This document shows, one piece after another, positions 50,219 through 57,988 of a stretch of 64,000 bases of DNA (positions are counted from its first letter, which is position 1; each line of letters begins with the position of its first letter). The translations under genes and the position numbers were made by a program. This DNA is from Planomicrobium sp. CPCC 101079 (GTDB lineage Bacteria > Bacillota > Bacilli > Bacillales_A > Planococcaceae): the NCBI RefSeq assembly GCF_007859275.1, contig NZ_VOHC01000031.1:30427-94426 (forward strand), given 5' to 3'. Below the pieces are notes generated by a model. That model saw only the letters and a program-made list of their open reading frames with translations, was not told the DNA's origin and did no database searches.

Positions 50219-50773
50219 TTGCCACATCCATATGATTGCATTTCCCAATTTATCTTTGCCGAGACGCATATCTCTCCAGCCGATGTCATCTTGGTCCCTG
50301 GCGGAAGCCAGCCTCAACTCATGGAAAAGGCCGTCTTTTTATACTCCGAGGGGATGGCGCCTTATATCCTTCCATCGGGCGGCGCCAACCCGCGAGTCAG
50401 CACGACAGAATGGGCTTTTCTTCAACAAATCGGCTTAAATCTTGGCGCACCGGCTTCTGCTATCCTAAAAGAAGACCAAGCGCAGAATACTTTTGAAAAT
50501 GCACAAAATTCTTTAACAATACTGCAAAACAGAGGGCTGCCTTTCCGGAAAGTTATTCTCGTCTGTAAAGCATGGCATTCCCGCCGGGCGCTCTTGACCT
50601 ATCAAACCGTCTTTCCAAAAGAGACCGAATTTCTTGTTGCTCCTGTGGTGGATGGAACCGGAATTACTAAGGAAAATTGGTTTTCCACTCCCGAGGGCAT
50701 TTGCCGGACCATGTCAGAAGTCGAGAAAATCGGATCCTACTTCAGATTGCATATTGCTCAGCGGATAGGGTGA
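50219..50773 (+). CDS. YdcF-like DUF218 protein
   Basis: A 184-residue protein of the DUF218/YdcF group, seen in 'DVILVPGGSQPQLMEKAVFL', 'LKEDQAQNTFENAQNSL' and 'VILVCKAWHSRRALLTYQTV'. Relatives such as SanA and ElyC act in envelope metabolism, but this one has no membrane anchor and looks cytosolic. The start is TTG at 50219, with AGGAGGATCAG upstream. Confidence 0.88.
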   Translation: MPHPYDCISQFIFAETHISPADVILVPGGSQPQLMEKAVFLYSEGMAPYILPSGGANPRVSTTEWAFLQQIGLNLGAPASAILKEDQAQNTFENAQNSLTILQNRGLPFRKVILVCKAWHSRRALLTYQTVFPKETEFLVAPVVDGTGITKENWFSTPEGICRTMSEVEKIGSYFRLHIAQRIG

Positions 50774-50785
50774 CAAGAAACATAC

Positions 50786-50819
50786 AAAAAGGCCTTGAAA
50801 GCATAATGCTTTCAAGGCC
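50786..50819 (-). terminator. Terminator between the DUF218 gene and ypwA
   Basis: GGCCTTGAAAGCAT pairs perfectly with ATGCTTTCAAGGCC around one base; five T follow leftward. A T run also lies a few bases away rightward. Confidence 0.88.
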
Positions 50820-50828
50820 CACCATTTT

Positions 50829-52328
50829 TTACAGGTGATAGATCTTTGTATACTTGTCTTCCAAATAGGAAGCCAAATGCTCTGCATTCAAGCCTTCACC
50901 TGTTGCATCCTGCAGAATTTCGAGCGGCTTTTTCATTGCTCCATGCCGGTGGACGTGCTCTGTCAACCATTCACGTATCGGTGCCACATTGCCTTGTTCC
51001 AACAGTTCATCGAAATTCGGCACATCCTTCAACATGGCATTTTTCAGCTGGGCGGCATAAATATACCCAAGGGCATAGGATGGGAAGTAACCAAAACTCG
51101 CACCAGCCCAGTGGACGTCCTGCAACACACCTTCAGCATCATTTTGGGGGCGAACCCCTAAATACTCTTCGTATTTTTCATTCCAAAGCTTCGGCAAATC
51201 CTCAACCTGCACATCGCCATTGAACAACCCTTTTTCAAGTTCGTAGCGAATCATGATATGAAGCGCATACGTCAGTTCATCCGCTTCGATGCGGATGAGC
51301 GACGGCTTTGATTCGTTGATGGCCCGGTAATACCTTTCGAGTTCCACACCGCCAAATTGGTCTGGTGCATAACTTTGCAGTAGCTCGAAATTATTTTTCC
51401 AGAACTTTTCGTTGCGGCCGACAAAGTTTTCCAAGAAAAGCGATTGAGATTCGTGGATTCCCATGGAAGCACCATCCTCGACGGGCATTCCGGATAATTC
51501 CTCATCGAAATTCTGTTCGTACAATGCATGTCCACATTCGTGGATAGTGCCGAAAACCGCTGTCCGAAAATCGGTTTCGTCGTACTTTGTAGTAATCCGG
51601 ACATCATGGCGGTTAATGCCGATCATGAACGGGTGGACCGTTTCATCCAAGCGGCCAGCTTCGAAATCGTAGCCAAGCTGTTCTAAGATTTTGAAACTGA
51701 ATTCACGCTGGGCATCTTTCGGGAATTTCCGGAACAAAAAGTCTGTTTCAGGTTTGTTCGGTGAGTCCTGAATTTTTTTAACCAACGGCACAATGCGGTC
51801 ACGTAACTTGCCGAATACGTCATCCAGTACTTCCGTAGTCATTCCCGGCTCGTACTGGTCCAGTAAAGTATTGTATGGACTGCCGTTTTTCTCGCCCCAA
51901 TAGCCGATCATTTTTTTCGTGCTGGCTACCAAATTCTTTAAGTAAGGCTGGAACATTGTAAAATCAGCTGCCGCTTTAGCATCTTCCCAAACCGATTCTG
52001 CTTTCGCCTGCAAGACAACATAATTTCTGTATTCCTCCGGCGGCACTTTTTTGCTTAAATCGTAATCTTTTCTCGCTTCTTCCACTGATCGGCGCATGAC
52101 CGAATCCAGTTCGTCTTTTTTGGCTTCCAAGCCGGCAATCATTTCGCCATATTCGTCAGACGTTGATAACTGGAACACTTCAGAAGATAAGATGCCGATT
52201 GTTTCTGAACGCAGATCGGCGCCTTTTTTCGGCGCTCCTGTGCGTAAATCCCAATACAACAGCGAAAGGGCTTCATTATAACCGTTGATTTTTTTCAAGT
52301 GTTCGGTAAATTGATTTTCCATTGACAA
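50829..52328 (-). CDS. ypwA: M32 metallocarboxypeptidase (YpwA)
   Basis: A zinc carboxypeptidase of about 499 residues: HEXXH in 'FGTIHECGHALYEQ', the second Glu in 'GIHESQSLFLENFVGR', and the all-helical body typical of family M32 (Taq carboxypeptidase). The TTG at 52328 has GGAGGG at six bases and would give MSMENQ; an ATG two codons later is also possible but is 12 bases from the site. A 36-codon longer frame has no site. It follows ypvA by 53 bases, the order I recall for ypvA-ypwA in Bacillus. Confidence 0.92.
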   Translation of the reverse strand: MSMENQFTEHLKKINGYNEALSLLYWDLRTGAPKKGADLRSETIGILSSEVFQLSTSDEYGEMIAGLEAKKDELDSVMRRSVEEARKDYDLSKKVPPEEYRNYVVLQAKAESVWEDAKAAADFTMFQPYLKNLVASTKKMIGYWGEKNGSPYNTLLDQYEPGMTTEVLDDVFGKLRDRIVPLVKKIQDSPNKPETDFLFRKFPKDAQREFSFKILEQLGYDFEAGRLDETVHPFMIGINRHDVRITTKYDETDFRTAVFGTIHECGHALYEQNFDEELSGMPVEDGASMGIHESQSLFLENFVGRNEKFWKNNFELLQSYAPDQFGGVELERYYRAINESKPSLIRIEADELTYALHIMIRYELEKGLFNGDVQVEDLPKLWNEKYEEYLGVRPQNDAEGVLQDVHWAGASFGYFPSYALGYIYAAQLKNAMLKDVPNFDELLEQGNVAPIREWLTEHVHRHGAMKKPLEILQDATGEGLNAEHLASYLEDKYTKIYHL

Positions 52329-52381
52329 GGCAATCCCTCCTATACATACTGTGCATATTGTATCACAAGGAGAGGAATTAT

Positions 52382-54289
52382 TTAGGCGTTTTCTGCATGG
52401 ACAGGCAGAATCGTTTCCCATAAATGCTCAATGGCCAATTCATCTTCGTTCAATAGCAGATGAATTTCCCCGTGATCGTTGGAAGTCCGGATCAAGCGCC
52501 CAATCCCCTGCTGGACTCGCAGCTGCATAAAAGGCAAATCGATTTCTTCCAGCGGATTCTCGCTGAATTTTCGTTTGGCGTCGAACACCGGGTCTTTAGG
52601 CGGGAACGGCAAATCCACAATGATTACTTTCGTCAGCGCTTCTCCTGGCAGATCAAGGCCTTCCCATAAATGATAAGAACAAAGCACTTGGAATTGCCCT
52701 TCCTGAAACTCTTTGACCACAGTCGACAGCTCACGGTCGCCTTCAAATTCAATTTTCACTCCGTGTCCCGCCGGCAACGTTTCTTTAAATTTTGCCATGT
52801 CTTCTTTAGACTTGAACAACACCAAAGTTTGGTCATTTGTATCAAACAGCTCGAAGACGCGCTGGTGCTTGTCGTTCTGATGCAGCGGATGTTTGATAAC
52901 TTTCATGACGTCTTCATAATCAAACGGCGACGGCACGGAAAATGATTGATAATTGAAGATCCCTAAGCTGTCCGACAAATAGCTGAAATCTTTTTGAATG
53001 GATAATGTTGCAGAAGAAAAGATGATCGGCACTTTTCCATCGAACAACTTTTCATCTAAAATGTCAGTCACAAGACGAGGCATGATGACAAGTGTCTCCA
53101 CATCGTCCTTCACTTCAAGCCAGTTGATGGCGTCGCCTTCTTCAACAAACAAGCGCATCGAGAACGTATATTGCTCAAAATATTCTTCTGCCATTTTTAA
53201 TTCGTATTCGGGAATGGTGTAAAGTTCTCCTTCAAAGACGAATTCTTCCATCATTCCATCGATATGGCGCACTAGTTGCTTGCCAAGCGCAATTAACTCA
53301 GGCTTCTTATTGATGCCTTTCCGGTCTTCATGGTTTGGAACCAAACAAGTGCGGAGCGTTCTGAAAAATTCATTGTGTAAATCGATGCTTGTTTCAATCA
53401 TCCCTAAAGTTTTTTCGCGTACGCCGTCAACCATGATGCTTTCAGTCACTTCAAGCAGCGTTCTTTCCTGCACTTCATAAGTCAGCGCGCGCTGGGCAGC
53501 AAATTCCAGTAAATGGCCTTCGTCCAACACAATCAATGAGAATTCTGGAAGCAAAGGCGTCTGCCCTTCCCGGGTACGCGTCTCTTTTGTCCAAATATGC
53601 TCCATTAAGAAATCATGCGAACAAATGACCAAGTCGGTCGCTTCCCGGTAATGGTTTCGATGAATGGTCTGTCCGCATTTATTGCGCAGTTCACAAGCCG
53701 CACAGTTCTGGATTGGGTGGTAGTTGACTTGCTGCCATTCTTCATCCGTAACATCCGGAAAACTTGAACGCTCGCCGTAAGGGAATGTATTTTGCATTGA
53801 AAAGGTTTTATTGACGAATTCCGGCAAGATATCTTCAATATCGCCCAAGAATTCAGCTTCGCTGCGTTTTTGCGCGCCTTCTAGGCGCTGCAGGCATAAA
53901 TACTGGTCGCGGGATTTTGCTAATCGAACATCCAGTTTCAAGTCGAACAGTTCATTCAGGCGGTCAATGTCGCCGCCTTTTTTGACCAATTGCTCAATCA
54001 AGGTTTCATCTGCGCAGGAAATAAGCGCCGGCCGGCCTTTATAGCGGGCATAAGCGATTGCTGGAAGCAAATACGCAAGTGTCTTGCCTGTCCCGACGCC
54101 TGCTTCTGCGAACAATACCGCTTTTTCTTTTAATGCTTGTTCTATTTGAAACGCCATGAAAATTTGTTCATCGCGCTCATCATAGCCTTTTTCCGGCAAC
54201 ACATCATAAAAAATATCGCCGATCCACTCGCTGAGCGATTCAAAAAAAGTTTTGTCTTTCGTTAACGGAAATGGTATTGGTTGTCTCAT
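52382..54289 (-). CDS. ypvA: DinG/XPD-family FeS helicase (YpvA)
   Basis: A 635-residue superfamily-2 helicase. Walker A is 'EAGVGTGKTLAYLLP' (residues 62-76) and Walker B 'VLDEGHL' (DEGH 256-259). Four cysteines in the XPD/DinG FeS-cluster position (Cys132, Cys196, Cys199, Cys205) lie between them, so a 4Fe-4S cluster is likely. C-terminal motifs include 'VIIVDLPFPPKDPVFDAKRK' and 'RVQQGIGRLIRTSNDHGE' (motif VI). It should unwind DNA with 5'-3' polarity; substrates such as R-loops or G-quadruplexes are known for DinG. There is no DinG-type exonuclease domain. Confidence 0.9.
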   Translation of the reverse strand: MRQPIPFPLTKDKTFFESLSEWIGDIFYDVLPEKGYDERDEQIFMAFQIEQALKEKAVLFAEAGVGTGKTLAYLLPAIAYARYKGRPALISCADETLIEQLVKKGGDIDRLNELFDLKLDVRLAKSRDQYLCLQRLEGAQKRSEAEFLGDIEDILPEFVNKTFSMQNTFPYGERSSFPDVTDEEWQQVNYHPIQNCAACELRNKCGQTIHRNHYREATDLVICSHDFLMEHIWTKETRTREGQTPLLPEFSLIVLDEGHLLEFAAQRALTYEVQERTLLEVTESIMVDGVREKTLGMIETSIDLHNEFFRTLRTCLVPNHEDRKGINKKPELIALGKQLVRHIDGMMEEFVFEGELYTIPEYELKMAEEYFEQYTFSMRLFVEEGDAINWLEVKDDVETLVIMPRLVTDILDEKLFDGKVPIIFSSATLSIQKDFSYLSDSLGIFNYQSFSVPSPFDYEDVMKVIKHPLHQNDKHQRVFELFDTNDQTLVLFKSKEDMAKFKETLPAGHGVKIEFEGDRELSTVVKEFQEGQFQVLCSYHLWEGLDLPGEALTKVIIVDLPFPPKDPVFDAKRKFSENPLEEIDLPFMQLRVQQGIGRLIRTSNDHGEIHLLLNEDELAIEHLWETILPVHAENA

Positions 54290-54340
54290 AGACGCTCCTC
54301 ACAGAGAAACGGAAGAGCTGTCAGCCCTCCCGTTCTCTAG

Positions 54341-55477
54341 TCATTTATTTTTTGGGCTTTCTCCCCAGAATTGAAACAAGTCTGTCCGGATAAAACCGTT
54401 AAATAGTTTTCGCTTTTTTGTGGCTGGCTGGCCATATAGTGTTTCAAATTTCTCCATGGAAGAAAGCATATAGACAGACCATGTCGGATGTTTCGAAAAC
54501 ACGCGGCCCATGTCCTGAATCATTTCCTGGATGACCTCTACTTCTCCGAGTCGTTCGCCATATGGCGGATTGCCGATAACGACGCCGTTTTCTTCATGCG
54601 TAGTAAAATCTTTCACTTGGCGCTGCTTGAAAGTTATCAAATCTGCAAAACCTGCTTCTAAAGCATTTTCTTCAGCAATTTTCACCATGCGGTGATCGAT
54701 ATCCGTACCGAGAATATTAAGCGGTTGATCGTAGTTTGCCAACTCTTCTGCTTCGTTGCGGGCATCTTCCCATACTTGCGGCTTGATCCACGGCCATGCT
54801 TCGCTGTCAAATTCGCGGTTAAACCCTGGTGCGATGTTTTGGCCGATCATGGCCGCTTCGATCGCAATTGTGCCTGAACCGCAAAATGGGTCTACAAATG
54901 GGCGGTCCGGCGTCCAGCGGGACAGTTTGACAAGAGCCGCAGCCAGCGTTTCTTTTAACGGTGCTTCTCCTTGGTCAAGGCGGTAGCCGCGTTTATGCAA
55001 ACCGGCGCCGCTTGTATCGATTGATAGCTGGACTTTATCTTTCAAGATAGAAACTTCAATTTTGAAGCGCGGGCCCGATTCATCAAGGAACGAATTGCGG
55101 AAATAAGCTTTTTTCAATCGTTCGACAATCGCTTTTTTGACGATTGACTGGCAGTTTGGCACACTGTGGAGTGTTGACTTTACGGATTTTCCGGATACAG
55201 GGAATTCTGCATCGACTGGCAGGAATTTTTCCCATTCAATCGCTTTGGTCTTTTCAAACAGTTCATCGAACGTATAGGCATTGAATTCGCCAGCGATGAT
55301 TTTTACCCGGTCCGCTGTGCGAAGCCAAAGATTCGCTTTAACAATCGCCTTCTCGTCTCCTTCAAAAAAGACTTTTCCGTTTTCGGTTTGGGTTTCAAAA
55401 CTCAATGCTTTCACTTCATCAGCAACGATTGACTCAAGGCCCATAGCCGCAGTAGCAAGTAATTTAAATGTAGCCAT
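54341..55477 (-). CDS. ypsC: THUMP-domain 23S rRNA methyltransferase (YpsC/RlmL-like)
   Basis: A 378-residue protein with an N-terminal THUMP domain (about 40-150) and a C-terminal SAM-dependent methyltransferase: 'DPFCGSGTIAIEAAMIGQNI' (motif I), 'GTDIDHRMVKIAEENALEAG' and the catalytic NPPY motif in 'GNPPYGERLGE'. RlmL-type enzymes make m2G2445 in 23S rRNA. The ATG at 55477 has AAAGGGCG. A long imperfect hairpin (about 54303-54337) after the stop lacks a T run, so the terminator is uncertain. It is the gene downstream of rnpB, as in Bacillus. Confidence 0.92.
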   Translation of the reverse strand: MATFKLLATAAMGLESIVADEVKALSFETQTENGKVFFEGDEKAIVKANLWLRTADRVKIIAGEFNAYTFDELFEKTKAIEWEKFLPVDAEFPVSGKSVKSTLHSVPNCQSIVKKAIVERLKKAYFRNSFLDESGPRFKIEVSILKDKVQLSIDTSGAGLHKRGYRLDQGEAPLKETLAAALVKLSRWTPDRPFVDPFCGSGTIAIEAAMIGQNIAPGFNREFDSEAWPWIKPQVWEDARNEAEELANYDQPLNILGTDIDHRMVKIAEENALEAGFADLITFKQRQVKDFTTHEENGVVIGNPPYGERLGEVEVIQEMIQDMGRVFSKHPTWSVYMLSSMEKFETLYGQPATKKRKLFNGFIRTDLFQFWGESPKNK

Positions 55478-55540
55478 AATAACGCCCTTTCTTGGTGCAT
55501 GCCTTTGAATTTTTCTTTTTAATTAAATATGTTGAACTAA

Positions 55541-55745
55541 TGATTTCCACCTTTCGATATTCCGCAGGCGTCTCCGCTGTTTTGCTCCATATCTTAATCA
55601 ATTAGCGTAAAAACCTAGAGTTGCTTTTTAGTTAGCCATTTTCTTAGCGCCGGCGCGTCCACGGGCTAGGCGAAGCCAAGAGACGGGTGCTTTTCCCGGC
55701 TCATGGCGGGAGCCATGCCCAAAGCGGCCGAAGCGATGTGGAGAG
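55541..55745. other. Non-coding GC-rich hairpin cluster between ypsC and rnpB
   Basis: The 330-base gap between rnpB and ypsC holds no coding frame. In it, 55541-55575 carries a 'TTTCGATATTCCGCAGGCGT' segment, and 55644-55745 is a GC-rich run with a perfect CATGGC-GGGA-GCCATG hairpin near 55704-55719 and a GGC-GAA-GCC mini-stem near 55670. Composition is unlike the AT-rich flanks. It could be a dispersed intergenic repeat or a small structured RNA. Confidence 0.45.
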
Positions 55746-55808
55746 ATCAATTTTTTTAGTTCAACTAATATAGCAGCTGGCAATTTGCAATTATATTTAT
55801 AATATGAA

Positions 55809-55838
55809 GAAAAGCTCTCCTAAAGGAGAGCCTTTTTA
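55809..55838 (-). terminator. Intrinsic terminator of rnpB
   Basis: AAAGGCTCTCC/GGAGAGCTTTT stem with a TTTA loop just past the RNase P RNA 3' end. Confidence 0.85.
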
Positions 55839-55841
55839 TCA

Positions 55842-56250
55842 GTTTAAAACCAGAAGAAATTCTATAAGCCATGTTTTGTTTCCACGTACTCAAGCAGTTT
55901 GCACCTCGTACTAGTGGACGGCAACCATCTATCTGCGGGTTTCTCTCCCGCCTCTTCCTCAGTTAAATTCCTTCAGAAAAGTGCCCCTACCATAATTTGG
56001 GTTTCTCACTCGCGGGGTTTACCTCGTTCCACCTGCATAATTTCTTATGCAGCTCCGTCACTGTGGCACCTTCAGGGTATTTCGACCATATCCGAAGACT
56101 TAGGTGTTCTACCCGCCGTCAGCTGCAAAAGCAACTGCCCCAGCTTATTGTTTCGCTGGGCGCGATCACTACGGCCGTCTCAGGTCCGTGTGAGCATGGA
56201 CTTTCCTCTCCGGCGAGATGCCAGAGCGATTGCCAGAATTTCAAATGGCT
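55842..56250 (-). ncRNA. rnpB: RNase P RNA, bacterial class B
   Basis: Read leftward, the sequence matches RNase P RNA of Bacillus class B: 'GAGGAAAGTCCATGCTC' (P4 5' side/CR I), 'CTTCGGATATGG' in the P10.1-P12 area, 'GTGCCACAGTGACGGAGC', 'GGAACGAGGTAAACCCCGCG', 'GAGAAACCCAAATT' and, near the end, 'CAAAACATGGCTTA' (P4 3' side/CR V). The ends pair as P1: GAAATTCT at about 56234 with AGAATTTC at about 55858. The approximate ends follow from the promoter and the terminator. The RNA cuts the 5' leader of pre-tRNA together with RnpA. Antisense frames through it are not genes. Confidence 0.95.
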
Positions 56251-56255
56251 TTACT

Positions 56256-56284
56256 AGTATACGTTATTTCAGAAAAGAAAACAA
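56256..56284 (-). promoter_or_regulatory. rnpB promoter
   Basis: Read leftward: TTGTTT (56279-56284), 17-base spacer, TATACT (56256-56261). It is placed immediately after gpsB and about six bases before the RNA. Confidence 0.75.
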
Positions 56285-56289
56285 CAAAA

Positions 56290-56583
56290 TTAGTCGTTAT
56301 GCAGCTTGTTGCCGAAGACATGGTTTTCCAAGTGGGACAGCCGGCGTAATATATCAAAGTTGGTCGTACCTGGCACAGGGGATGCTTGCTTTCTTGGCAT
56401 ATCTTCCATCTCAGCCCGAAGCCGCTTGTTTTCGTTTTGAAGCTGCTCTATTTTTTTAGAAAAAATTTCATAGTCCTGAATGATTTCATCTAAAAAATGG
56501 TCCACTTCATCTTGGTTATATCCGCGCATGCCTGTTTTAAAATCTTTTTCCAATATGTCTTTTGCGGTGAATTTAGTTTCCAT
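56290..56583 (-). CDS. gpsB: Cell-division coordinator GpsB (DivIVA-like)
   Basis: The 97-residue protein opens with the DivIVA membrane-binding type sequence '[20 protein letters not shown]' and a long coiled coil '[20 protein letters not shown]', with a C-terminal '[15 protein letters not shown]' multimerisation domain. GpsB shuttles PBP1 between septum and cylinder and hence pairs in function with PonA at the end of this window. The ATG at 56583 has GGAAGGACGA; a longer start is rejected. rnpB follows directly. Confidence 0.95.
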   Translation of the reverse strand: METKFTAKDILEKDFKTGMRGYNQDEVDHFLDEIIQDYEIFSKKIEQLQNENKRLRAEMEDMPRKQASPVPGTTNFDILRRLSHLENHVFGNKLHND

Positions 56584-56734
56584 TATTATCGTCCTTCCGT
56601 AAGGTGAAACTTCAATTCGCGAAAAGCATTCACAAATTGTTAGTTGAATCAACCGTTATTTATCAAATCAAATATCATTAAATCAAAAAAGACCTGCCTT
56701 ACGCTAAGTATAGCATATGGCCGGTTTTTCATGT

Positions 56735-57982
56735 CTATATCTTGTTAACTTGCGGGCGTTTTTTTGCCTTCTTCTCTTCCAAGCGCCGCTGTCTTTTCTG
56801 GATATCCAATATTAGCGAATTGCGGACTTTTGTATGTTCGCTCGCCTCTTTGGCAAATCCTGTCATGGTGATCGCCTGGTCCAAATCACCAAGCTGGTGT
56901 TCATACAGTTTTGCCGCATGAATCCATGCTTCGACTTCAATGGTTCCGCGCAGATGTGGTGCCGCTTCTTTAAAAAGCTGGACAGCCTCCATGGACTGGC
57001 CGTTCCGCTTTTTCTGGATAGCCAGCAGATACCTGGCTAGTGCCGCTTGCGCACCGCGCTGTTCAGTTACATGTTCCAAGTAAATCGCACTTTGGTCAAA
57101 CTGCTTCAAGTCCGCATACCATTTTCCGATATTCGTATAAGCGCCGCTCGTTTCTGATGCAAAGTCTTCCATTAATAAGTCGGAAGACAAAACATAAAGC
57201 GAGACAAGCGACAAAATATCCAGCTCATTATGAAACAATACTTTCTCCAGTGCTTCTGGAAATCCACTTTTCACCGCATCCAAGTAGATCGCCGGTATTA
57301 AATAGCCGGGCACATCGCCTTCACGCTTGAATCCCAACTTTTCTTCTTCGATGGCGCTCAATTTCATTCGCTCAAGTTCGTTTTTCCAAATGCGTTTTGT
57401 TCCATGGAACAAATCGATTTGGCGAGGAGCAGGCAGTTTGGGCAGCACATTGCGGTGCATCGTCCACCTAGACATCAACTGTGGCCAATCAAAGCTTTTG
57501 CCGTTATAGGAAAAAATAATGGGATTTTCATCTTTCCACAGCCCTGTCTCATACAAAAAAGCGGCTTCGTGCGACGGATCCGGCATGATGTATTGTGTCA
57601 TTTCAAAACCCTCTTCTTTTTTTACGAGCAACCCGATCAAGAAAATATAGGCGCCCGTTCCGCTCAACCCTGTGGTCTCGGTATCAAAAAAGACAATCGG
57701 ATCCTCCGGGGCTAACTTGAATGGATGGTCGAACAAAGCATTTCCCCATGCACCAAGCACTCGGTCCAATTCTTTTAGTTCCACATTTCCATGAACAGTG
57801 TCTAGCGGATAATGGATTTTTTTCTGAAAAACAAAGCCGAATTTGTTTTCCTTCAATTCCAGTCCGATTCCAGTCCATTTGTCTTTATGAACCGGACGCT
57901 CAGCAGTTTTCGCTTTTTGCTTTTTGGCCGGCTCTTTTTTCAGCAAGCCTTTCATCTGGAGCAGTTTGCTTTCAAATGACAT
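56735..57982 (-). CDS. mrfB: MrfB-like DEDD exonuclease (YprB)
   Basis: The 415-residue protein has an RNase H-like DEDDh-type exonuclease domain: Asp100-x-Glu102 in 'VFFDTETTGLSGTGAY', Asp165 in 'SYNGKSFDWPQL' and His250/Asp254 in 'FHNELDILSLVSLY'. A C-terminal tetratricopeptide-like helical part (about 275-400) follows. It matches Bacillus YprB/MrfB, a nuclease of the mitomycin repair pathway acting with MrfA. The ATG at 57982 is two codons after a GTG and has GAGGGGTG at seven bases. It begins seven bases after the mrfA stop, so they are coupled. Confidence 0.9.
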   Translation of the reverse strand: MSFESKLLQMKGLLKKEPAKKQKAKTAERPVHKDKWTGIGLELKENKFGFVFQKKIHYPLDTVHGNVELKELDRVLGAWGNALFDHPFKLAPEDPIVFFDTETTGLSGTGAYIFLIGLLVKKEEGFEMTQYIMPDPSHEAAFLYETGLWKDENPIIFSYNGKSFDWPQLMSRWTMHRNVLPKLPAPRQIDLFHGTKRIWKNELERMKLSAIEEEKLGFKREGDVPGYLIPAIYLDAVKSGFPEALEKVLFHNELDILSLVSLYVLSSDLLMEDFASETSGAYTNIGKWYADLKQFDQSAIYLEHVTEQRGAQAALARYLLAIQKKRNGQSMEAVQLFKEAAPHLRGTIEVEAWIHAAKLYEHQLGDLDQAITMTGFAKEASEHTKVRNSLILDIQKRQRRLEEKKAKKRPQVNKI

Positions 57983-57988
57983 ATGCAC

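Noticed and set aside
54303..54337. Terminator after ypsC
   Set aside because: The hairpin is long but mismatched and has no T run, so it is not listed as a terminator.
55899..56459. Rightward 186-residue frame across rnpB and gpsB
   Set aside because: It is antisense to RNase P RNA and gpsB, both clearly identified.
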